A stretch of 64,000 bases of DNA, from NCBI RefSeq assembly GCF_003024195.1, contig NZ_KZ679038.1, forward strand, positions 620,001-684,000, read 5' to 3'. Under the pieces are notes generated by a model. It made no database searches and had not been told where the DNA came from. It worked only from the letters and a program-made list of their open reading frames with translations. The stretch is from Streptomyces dioscori. GTDB lineage: Bacteria; Actinomycetota; Actinomycetes; Streptomycetales; Streptomycetaceae. Both the position numbers and the translations under genes were made by a program. Below, piece after piece: positions 58,187 to 64,000 of this stretch (the first letter of the stretch is position 1; every line of letters starts with the position of its first letter).

Positions 58187-58497
58187 CCGCACGTCCACGT
58201 CGTCCGGTCCAGAAGCAGTTCGTCGCCGTCGGACCCACCCGCCCTCCCTCCGGCTCCAGTTGCGTACGGAATGGCAGCGTCACGGCCCGCCCGAGCCACG
58301 CCTGCCAGCCGGCCCCCGCCCTCGTACGAAGCGCCGCCGTCACGGCAGGTAATGCGTCAGGAAGAGGTGACATCTACGGGTAAAGTTGCGCCGGTGCTTG
58401 GGCAATAGGCACGCGTCCTCCATGGACCTCACCTTCGGAACGTGAGGTTCATGCGGGTCATCCGTCGCGCCCAAGCTGCTGTAAGGAAGACCGCTCC
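58187..58497. promoter_or_regulatory. 311-base intergenic region with a hairpin before the ANTAR-GAF gene
   Basis: No gene is seen. Close to the next start, CCTCAC (58427-58432) and GTGAGG (58442-58447) form a stem over a 9-base loop containing CTTCGG, about 50 bases before the GTG. Since the encoded protein has an RNA-binding ANTAR domain, this could be a self-target, but the usual paired hexaloop hairpins are not evident. Confidence 0.4.
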
Positions 58498-59412
58498 GTG
58501 AGCCAGGAACCCCCTCACCCACCCTCCCGCAACACCCCTGGTTCCGCCGCCGTGCCCGAAACGGTCACCCCGAAAACGTTCATGCCGGAAACGTTCACGC
58601 CGGAACCGGGTGAGACGGCCGGGCAGCGCAATCGACGACTGGCACACATCGGTGTCGCCCATGCGCAGCGGGTACTGACCGGCCGTTACCGCCTCGCCTC
58701 GCAGCAGGAGGCGTTCGAACTGCTGCGGCAGACCTCGCAGCAGTTCAACATCAAGCTGCACACGCTGGCCGACGCCGTGCTGCACACCGCGGCACCTGAC
58801 ACGGACGCCGAACTGTGGTTCCCCAGACGCGCCCGTTACAGCCCGCCACCTCTCGCGAACCTGGCGGTGGACGAGGCGAGCCGCACCAATCATGGCGTGG
58901 TGCTGCGCAACGCGATGCGGCGCGTACTGCACATCACCGAGACCACCATGGGCAACGTACAGCTGTCCGAGCAGGGCATGCTGCGCATGGAGAAACACAC
59001 CGGGCTGAACCAGGAGTTCACCGATTTCTTCGCCTTCGTGCGGGACTCCACGACATCCTGCGCGCAGGCCGCCGAACAGCGCCAGCAGATCACGGTGAAG
59101 GATGTGGCGGTCGCGGACATCTTCGACGAGGAGTCCCGGCACGTGATTTTGCAGGCAGGCAGCCGGGCCGCGCACAGCGTGCCGCTGGTCGGCCGCAAGG
59201 ACCGGGTCGTGGGCATCATCTCAAGCCATCACGAACAGCCCCTGACCGACTTCACCCGAGCGCAACTCGCCGCCCTGGAAACCGTCGGCACACAGGTGGG
59301 CCGCTGGTTGCTCTGGCACCGGCACACCATCGTCCTGGACGCACTGGAACAGCTCCATGCCGCCGCCACCGCGCAGAGTGCGCGGGGTGTACGAAATGTT
59401 CAGCCGGACTGA
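58498..59412 (+). CDS. ANTAR-GAF regulatory protein with inverted domain order
   Basis: A 304-residue protein. After a Pro/Thr-rich start (about 1-38), residues 39-96 form an ANTAR-like RNA-binding bundle (LAHIGVAHAQRVLTGRYRLASQQEAFELLRQTSQQFNIKL in this span, last helix LHTLADAVLHT). A GAF sensor follows (about 120-285: MGNVQLSEQGMLRMEKHTG, ITVKDVAVADIFDEES). ANTAR proteins bind nascent RNA and prevent termination; here the order is ANTAR then GAF, opposite to the common GAF-ANTAR. Start is GTG at 58498 with AAGGAA. Confidence 0.78.
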   Translation: MSQEPPHPPSRNTPGSAAVPETVTPKTFMPETFTPEPGETAGQRNRRLAHIGVAHAQRVLTGRYRLASQQEAFELLRQTSQQFNIKLHTLADAVLHTAAPDTDAELWFPRRARYSPPPLANLAVDEASRTNHGVVLRNAMRRVLHITETTMGNVQLSEQGMLRMEKHTGLNQEFTDFFAFVRDSTTSCAQAAEQRQQITVKDVAVADIFDEESRHVILQAGSRAAHSVPLVGRKDRVVGIISSHHEQPLTDFTRAQLAALETVGTQVGRWLLWHRHTIVLDALEQLHAAATAQSARGVRNVQPD

Positions 59413-59430
59413 CCCACTGTCTGTTCCCTG

Positions 59431-59658
59431 TCACCCCGGTTCCCCCTGCCACCCCGGTTTCCCCTGTTGCCCCGGTTCCCACACTTCCCGAAGGGCGGCG
59501 TTGACGGCGGCGGGCTGTTGTGTGTGCGGGTAGTAGCCCGCCACACGCAGCAGCCGGGCGCCGACAGTATCGGCCACCGCCTCGGCGCACACCATCAGCG
59601 GTTCACCCACATACGTGCGGTACAGCTCCGGCGCGTCCTGCCACGTCCCGCAGATCAC
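59431..59658 (-). pseudogene. Unrecognised partial ORF
   Basis: A 75-residue frame (VICGTWQDAPELYRTY, AEAVADTVGARLLRVAGYYPHT) with conserved-looking protein composition but no recognised family. The frame remains open upstream through RRGPWPKLV into the HAD remnant in a different frame, which suggests the end of a larger protein cut off by deletion or frameshift. Confidence 0.35.
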
Positions 59659-59801
59659 CAGCTTCGGCCAGGGGCCGCGTCGTCGGCCGCTACTGCCGCG
59701 GGCACCGCGTCACGGATGGCCGCCCGCAGCCCGCCGGGCTCGTCGACCATCGTTCCGAGGATGTCGAAGACGACGACCTCGATCGCACATGCCTCAGCCA
59801 T
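59655..59801 (-). pseudogene. Remnant of a HAD-family hydrolase (N terminus only)
   Basis: A 48-codon frame starting MAEACAIEVVVFDILG and continuing TMVDEPGGLRAAIRDAVPAA, then an early TGA. DILGT with VFD is the nucleophile motif (FDxxGT) of haloacid dehalogenase-type hydrolases, which normally continue for about 200 residues. AAGGGG is correctly placed before the ATG, so this was once a gene start. Confidence 0.6.
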
Positions 59802-59877
59802 GGCTGTCCGCCCCTTGTCTCACTCCTGTCGCAGACCATTGTCGCCGGGTTGGGCACTACCTACGACTGCTCTCAGC

Positions 59878-59935
59878 CACTTCGAGGGCTGGCACGAAGA
59901 CCTGCGCGCGCTGGTCGCCGACGCGGACGAGCCCC
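59878..59935 (+). pseudogene. Possible fragment of an FAD-dependent monooxygenase
   Basis: The plus frame reads HFEGWHEDLRALVADADEPP, which looks like the segment F/HxGWHPxLRxLIxxAD of aromatic-ring or geranylgeranyl-reductase-like flavoproteins. Nothing else of the protein is left on either side. Weak by itself; consistent with the neighbouring remnants. Confidence 0.3.
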
Positions 59936-59970
59936 CGGCTCGGTCAGTTGATCGCGGACAGGTGACCGGC

Positions 59971-60603
59971 TCAGGTGGCTGCCGTCGTGGGTTCCTGACC
60001 GTCCCCTGCCACCTCTTCGGCGCGGCGCAGCTCCTTGTAGCGTTCCCACATTTCAGGCCGCGTGTCGTCCATGTACCAGGCGCGCAGGAAGAGTTCCAGG
60101 AAGGCACTCTCGGCCTCGTCCCCGCCACGTCGGTGGACGTCGGGGTCCGACTCAACCCATGCGGCCACCGGCCGCCATCCGTCCGGATCCTCGGCCACGG
60201 TCACCCGGAAGATGGCGTTGCCGGTCCAACTGCATTGCAGGGAAGGCTGGTTGTCCTCCAGGTACGCGTCCCACTTCTCGTCCATGTTCAGTGAGCGCAC
60301 GCCGTGCCGCACCCGCTGCCACTGCCCCCGCATCGCGGCCCCGTTGCCCCACGACCCCTGGCCGTCGAACAGGTCCGCGGCCAGCTCCTGCCATCTGCCG
60401 CCCTCGCGGACCAGCCGCAGCAGCCGGTTCACCGCCGGACCGTAGCCGCGGTCGAAGTCGTGCCGCCGCGCGAAACCCTGCGCGAGGTCGTACTGGTCCA
60501 CACTGCCGCGCCGGCGCAGCACCTCGAAGACCGAACAGGCCATCTCCGTGTCGTCCGTCCACGGCCACCGCGCAAGATCTACGGAGGGGTGATCGGTGGA
60601 CAT
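59971..60603 (-). CDS. Chimeric ORF: truncated ADP-ribosylglycohydrolase joined to an unrelated hypothetical domain
   Basis: A 210-residue frame. Residues about 10-95 match the middle of ADP-ribosylglycohydrolases: WPWTDDTEMA (metal-site WTDDT), LAQGFARRHDFDRGYG and QGSWGNGAAMR. The usual N-terminal GxxxGDA segment and the long C-terminal part are missing. The rest (RSLNMDEKWDAYLED, SWTGNAIFRVTV, RRGGDEAESAFLELF) looks like a separate small Streptomyces protein of unknown role. I read this as a fusion made by deletion; ATG 60603 is the likely start and a longer frame reaches 60705. Expression and activity are doubtful. Confidence 0.5.
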   Translation of the reverse strand: MSTDHPSVDLARWPWTDDTEMACSVFEVLRRRGSVDQYDLAQGFARRHDFDRGYGPAVNRLLRLVREGGRWQELAADLFDGQGSWGNGAAMRGQWQRVRHGVRSLNMDEKWDAYLEDNQPSLQCSWTGNAIFRVTVAEDPDGWRPVAAWVESDPDVHRRGGDEAESAFLELFLRAWYMDDTRPEMWERYKELRRAEEVAGDGQEPTTAAT

Positions 60604-60775
60604 CTGCGCCACTCTGCCAACTCCGCGTGCCGCGACGCCACAGCGATCGTCTTCCGCCGCCCCCGCCGCTGACCGGCGCCCGAGGTTAACTTCCCGAAAA
60701 TTCATCGGACGAGACGGTGAAAATCTTCGTGGTTGTCATTGACATGTCAGCGTCTACGCGCGTCATCATGTGGGC

Positions 60776-61171
60776 ATGAGATTCCCCCCACGGATCACTC
60801 GCATCGGCGCCGCAGCCGCCGTTCTGTCCGCTCTTCTCGTCGGCGGGACCACGACCGCCGACGCCGCGGGCACGTCCGCCTCGGCCGTCGGCAGCATCTG
60901 CTACGGCAGTCTGCCGTCCCAGGCACACGACACGCTGGACCTGATCGAGCAGGGCGGCCCCTATCCCTACTCGCAGGACGGCAGCGTCTTCCAGAACCGG
61001 GAGGGCATCCTGCCCAGCCGGACGACCGGTTACTACCACGAGTACACGGTGATCACGCCCGGCTCCTCCACCCGCGGTGCCCGTCGCATCGTCACCGGTG
61101 AGCAAGTCCGGGAGGACTACTACACGTCCGATCACTACGCCTCGTTCAAGCTGGTCAACTACAGCTGCTGA
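60776..61171 (+). CDS. Secreted guanyl-specific ribonuclease (RNase Sa/N1/T1 family)
   Basis: A 131-residue exported nuclease: signal peptide about 1-31 (RITRIGAAAAVLSALLVGG, ending ADA), mature part with two Cys (ICYGSLP, NYSC) for the single disulfide. FQNREGILP contains the catalytic Glu (as Glu54 of RNase Sa), GARRIVTGE the Arg (Arg69-like), and TSDHYASF the His (His85-like). It cuts RNA after guanosine. GTG 60770 is possible but ATG 60776 is preferred. A palindrome TGACATGTCA lies at about 60740-60749. No barstar-type inhibitor gene is next to it. Confidence 0.93.
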   Translation: MRFPPRITRIGAAAAVLSALLVGGTTTADAAGTSASAVGSICYGSLPSQAHDTLDLIEQGGPYPYSQDGSVFQNREGILPSRTTGYYHEYTVITPGSSTRGARRIVTGEQVREDYYTSDHYASFKLVNYSC

Positions 61172-61176
61172 CCGCG

Positions 61177-61213
61177 ACGTTCAGATCGGCACGTTCAGAC
61201 CGGCACGTTCAGG
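61177..61213. repeat. Tandem 14-bp repeat at convergent gene ends
   Basis: ACGTTCAGATCGGC, ACGTTCAGACCGGC and a partial third ACGTTCAGG; the last copy supplies the TGA stop of the siderophore ATPase on the other strand. Confidence 0.8.
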
Positions 61214-62021
61214 AACCCTCGCCCCGCGGACCCCCCACCTCCATCGGCCGCGGGGCGAGTGGCCTGGCCGCGTACGTGACGCGTACGACGCCGTCCGCGT
61301 GTCTCTCCGTGTCTCCCCGTACGCCGAAGACCTCGCGCAGCAGCCGCGGTGTCAGGACCTCAAGGACCGGGCCCGCCGCCACCACCGCCCCCTCGTGGAG
61401 CACGACGAGACGGTCGCAGAGCCGGGCGGCGAGGTCGAGGTCGTGCAGGACCGCCAGGGTGGTGATCCCCGTACTGCGGATGAGGTCCAGGAGTTCGAAC
61501 CGGGCGCGGATGTCCAGGTGGTTGGTGAGTTCGTCCAGGACCAGCAGGCGCGGCTGCTGGGCGAGTGCGCGGGCCAGCAGGACGCGCTGGCGTTCGCCGC
61601 CGGACAGGGTGGCGTAGTCCCGGTCCGCGAAGGGCCCGACCCCGCAGCGGTCCACCGCTTCGGCGACCGCACGGTGGTCCTCGGTGCCGTCCCTGTCCAT
61701 CAGACCGTGGTGGGGCGTCCGGCCCAGGGCGACGATCTCGGTGACGTTCAGGCCGGTCGTCGTCGCGGCGTCCTGCAGCACGGCCGCGGTTCGGCGGGCC
61801 GCCGTACGGGACGACAGCGCCCATACGTCGTCGCCGCCCACCCGGACCACTCCCCCGGCCGGCCGCAGTGAGCGGTAGACCGTGCGCAACAGGGTTGATT
61901 TCCCACTGCCGTTGGGGCCCACGAGCCCGACGACGTCGCCCGGTGCTGCCTCCAGACTCACGTCGCGGAGGATGGGACTGCGGTCCAGGATGATGTGGAG
62001 TTGGTCCACGGTCAGTTTCAT
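61209..62021 (-). CDS. Siderophore/iron ABC transporter ATPase (FecE/FepC-like)
   Basis: A 270-residue ATPase: Walker A GPNGSGKST, Q-loop AVLQDAATTTGLNV, signature LSGGERQRVLLARAL, Walker B LLVLDELTNHLD, H-loop VLHDLDLAARL. The arrangement is that of the FecCDE/FhuC group. The ATG at 62021 overlaps the permease stop by four bases. Last gene of the importer. Confidence 0.92.
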   Translation of the reverse strand: MKLTVDQLHIILDRSPILRDVSLEAAPGDVVGLVGPNGSGKSTLLRTVYRSLRPAGGVVRVGGDDVWALSSRTAARRTAAVLQDAATTTGLNVTEIVALGRTPHHGLMDRDGTEDHRAVAEAVDRCGVGPFADRDYATLSGGERQRVLLARALAQQPRLLVLDELTNHLDIRARFELLDLIRSTGITTLAVLHDLDLAARLCDRLVVLHEGAVVAAGPVLEVLTPRLLREVFGVRGDTERHADGVVRVTYAARPLAPRPMEVGGPRGEGS

Positions 62022-63043
62022 GCGGTGTCCAAGCCCTTGTCGCGGCGCAGCAGCCACAGGAAGAACGGGGCGCCGAGCAGGGCGGTGAGGATGCCGAGCG
62101 GCAGTTCGTTGGGGCGGGTGAGGGTGCGGGAGAGCAGGTCGACGGCCACGAGGTAGACCGCGCCGAGAAGCGCGGTCAGGGGCAGCAGCCTGCGGTGGTC
62201 GGCCCCCGTCGTGAGCCGGATCAGGTGAGGGATCATCAGGCCGACGAAGCCGACGCCGCCCGCGACCGCGATGACGGTACCGGTGAGCAGGGCGCTGATC
62301 ACCAGCAGGACGGCGCGCAGCCGGTTGACGTCCACGCCGAGCGCGGTGGCGGATTCGTCTCCGGCCAGCAGGGCGTTGAGCCGCCGCCCGAACAGGGTGA
62401 GCAGGACGGTGCTCACCACAACCACCACCGCGACGGTGGGCAGTTGGTCCCACTGTGCGCCCGCGACGCTGCCGAGCATCCAGAACATCACGGTACGCAG
62501 TTCGGTGGGGGTCGCCATCAGCTGGACGAAGCTGGTCATCGACAGGAGCACGTAACCGACCGCGACCCCGGCCAGGACGAGCCGGGTGGGGGCCAGTCGG
62601 CCCCGTCGCTGCCCGAGGGCGAAGACCAGGGCCCCGGCCGCCAGGGCGCCGACGAACGCCGCGCCGGACACACCCAGTCCGCCCAGTCCGCCGAGCGCGG
62701 CGCCGCCGAGGGTGATGACCAGGACGGCGCCCAGGGAGGCCCCGTACGAGAAGCCCAGGACGACGGGGTCGGCGAGCGGGTTGGAGACCAGGGTCTGGAG
62801 GACCGCGCCGGCGACGGCGAGGCCCGCGCCGACCAGGGCCGCCAGGACGACGCGGGGTGCTCTGAACGTCCACACGATCTGGTCGAGCGCGGGGTCGCCG
62901 GTGGCTCCGCGGCCGGTGACGTGGTGCAGGAGGACCGACCAGACGTCGGCCAGCGGGATGTTGACCGCGCCGATGCTCACCGCCACCACCATGACGGCGC
63001 CGAGGACGACCAGCAGCCCGAGGGTCGTGAGTGACCACCGCAC
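62018..63043 (-). CDS. Siderophore/iron ABC permease (FecCD family)
   Basis: A 341-residue permease with about ten helices and the family segments PRVVLAALVGAGLAVAGAVLQTL, NPLADPVVLGFSYGASLGAV and GFVGLMIPHLIRL. GTG 63043 is the likely start, 17 bases after the binding protein stop; an upstream extension would overlap that gene. Only one permease gene is present, so it presumably acts as a homodimer. Confidence 0.9.
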   Translation of the reverse strand: MRWSLTTLGLLVVLGAVMVVAVSIGAVNIPLADVWSVLLHHVTGRGATGDPALDQIVWTFRAPRVVLAALVGAGLAVAGAVLQTLVSNPLADPVVLGFSYGASLGAVLVITLGGAALGGLGGLGVSGAAFVGALAAGALVFALGQRRGRLAPTRLVLAGVAVGYVLLSMTSFVQLMATPTELRTVMFWMLGSVAGAQWDQLPTVAVVVVVSTVLLTLFGRRLNALLAGDESATALGVDVNRLRAVLLVISALLTGTVIAVAGGVGFVGLMIPHLIRLTTGADHRRLLPLTALLGAVYLVAVDLLSRTLTRPNELPLGILTALLGAPFFLWLLRRDKGLDTA

Positions 63044-63060
63044 ACGGCCCGGGAGGCGCT

Positions 63061-64000
63061 TCAGAACCGGTCGGGGTGCAGCATCCCGGCGATCTTCTCG
63101 ACGGCCAGGTCGTTGCTCGGGCCGAGGTACATCGAGTCCGACAGGGCCACGTACGTGTTGTTCTTCGCGGCCGGCCACTGGGGGAACTCCTTCAGCAGTT
63201 TTTTGGCGTAGGCCGCCGGGTTCGGGTCGTTGTAGCCGATGACGACGAGGGCGTCGACGTCGGTGGCGGCCACCTTCTCCTTGCTCAGGTCGGCGAAGGA
63301 GGTCTTGGACGCCGACTCGAAGGCGTTGCTGCCGCCCGCCTTGGCGAGGATGTCGTTGTAGATGCCCTTGGCGACGACCGAGCTGAAGTCGTTGCCGCCC
63401 ATGGCCATGTTGGAGAAGAGCACCATGACCTCGGGCCGCTTCTCGCCCTTCACCTTGGCGGCGACACCGGCGATGTTCTTCTCGGACGCGGCGATCAGCT
63501 GCTCCGCCCGGTCGCTCCGGTCGAAGACCCTGCCCATGTCCCGCAGGAGGGTGTAGCTGTCCGCGATCGTCATCTTCGAGGTGTCCTGGTCGCAGCCCTG
63601 CGGGGACACGTAGGTGCGGGCGCCCACGTCCTTGAGCTGGTCGCGGGTGGCGAAGCCGTTCTTCTCGTCGAAGCCGTAGGAGGTCGTGGACAGCACGAGG
63701 TCGGGGCGCAGCCCGATCATCGCCTCGCGCGGGACGTCGTAGGCGTCGTTGAGCTTCACACCTCCGTCGGGAAGGCCCTTGATGGCCTCGGCCCGGCCGT
63801 CGACCTCGGACATTCCGTAGCTCTGCTGGTTGGCGACGATGCTGTCCCCGAGGCCGAGGGCGAGCAGGGTGGAGACCTCCGCCACCGAGGCGCCGTTCAT
63901 GACGACCACCCGGCCGGGTGCCTCGGTGAACTTCTGGGGCGCCCCGCAGTTGTCGAGGGTCACCGGGTAGCCCGACTTCGCCGCGGCGGCTGATGCCTCG
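63061..64000 (-). CDS. Siderophore-binding protein (FecB/FepB-like), 5' end outside window
   Basis: The frame is open to the window end, with 313 codons seen. VMNGASVAEVSTLLALGLGDSIV, NDAYDVPREAMIGLRPDLVLST and EKNGFATRDQL fit the FecB/TroA fold binding proteins for Fe-siderophores or heme. It is the upstream member of the permease-ATPase set; signal peptide and lipobox lie beyond the window. Confidence 0.9.
   Translation of the reverse strand, partial: EASAAAAKSGYPVTLDNCGAPQKFTEAPGRVVVMNGASVAEVSTLLALGLGDSIVANQQSYGMSEVDGRAEAIKGLPDGGVKLNDAYDVPREAMIGLRPDLVLSTTSYGFDEKNGFATRDQLKDVGARTYVSPQGCDQDTSKMTIADSYTLLRDMGRVFDRSDRAEQLIAASEKNIAGVAAKVKGEKRPEVMVLFSNMAMGGNDFSSVVAKGIYNDILAKAGGSNAFESASKTSFADLSKEKVAATDVDALVVIGYNDPNPAAYAKKLLKEFPQWPAAKNNTYVALSDSMYLGPSNDLAVEKIAGMLHPDRF

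Overview
The window is high-GC actinomycete DNA, almost certainly Streptomyces. The signs are the GC-rich third codon positions, GTG/TTG starts, 4-bp ATGA/GTGA gene overlaps, an initiator tRNA without encoded CCA, a ribonuclease of the RNase Sa type, a SpoIIAA/SpoIIAB-like pair and a repeated intergenic element often seen in Streptomyces. There is no insertion sequence, integrase, phage or CRISPR array. It reads as accessory chromosome dominated by small-molecule uptake and oxidation systems, each with its own regulator.

Region 1 (1-14 kb). A tail of a D-2-hydroxyacid dehydrogenase and a secreted SGNH esterase are followed by a five-gene minus-strand operon (8157 to 1688): binding protein, fused permease, ATPase, AtuA-family protein (DUF1446), and a DUF4387 domain fused to a class II aldolase. 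A FadR-type GntR regulator at 13061 shares with this operon a 28-bp promoter/operator block that differs at one base, which ties the two together although an MMPL transporter/response regulator/histidine kinase operon lies between them.

Region 2 (14-22 kb). A quinone oxidoreductase with a divergent TetR regulator, a DNA alkylation repair protein next to a WYL regulator, a divergent anti-sigma kinase/STAS pair, an epoxide hydrolase, a STAND NTPase and a YnfA-like protein. A 42-bp element in front of the alkylation repair gene recurs with three changes in front of a saccharopine-dehydrogenase-like gene 13.7 kb away.

Region 3 (22-33 kb). Many small tailoring-type enzymes (four NTF2/SnoaL-like proteins, cupin, VOC, MazG-like, ABM-like, aldo/keto reductase, NAD(P)-binding reductase), one TetR with a 28-bp palindrome, two MmyB-like regulators (one apparently missing its start codon) and an MFS exporter whose ribosome site and start codon lie inside a perfect 15-bp hairpin.

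Region 4 (33-53 kb). A TerC-like DUF475 membrane protein, a GH13 enzyme overlapping a luciferase-like oxidoreductase, a type II NADH dehydrogenase, a second SGNH hydrolase, a TerB-like protein, and a ten-gene minus-strand operon (51800 to 40650) with a complete peptide/nickel-type ABC importer, flavin monooxygenases, a hydrolase and an FMN reductase. A 27-codon leader peptide of the actinobacterial sulfur-leader type sits in front of it, which suggests organosulfur scavenging.

Region 5 (53-64 kb). An Rrf2 regulator and thioredoxin-fold protein, a leaderless cupin, an ankyrin protein, initiator tRNA with a strong terminator, an RBBP9-type hydrolase, an isochorismatase-like hydrolase with a GlxA-type regulator, an ANTAR-GAF protein, a zone of gene remnants (59.4-60.6 kb), a secreted guanyl ribonuclease, and a siderophore ABC importer running off the end.
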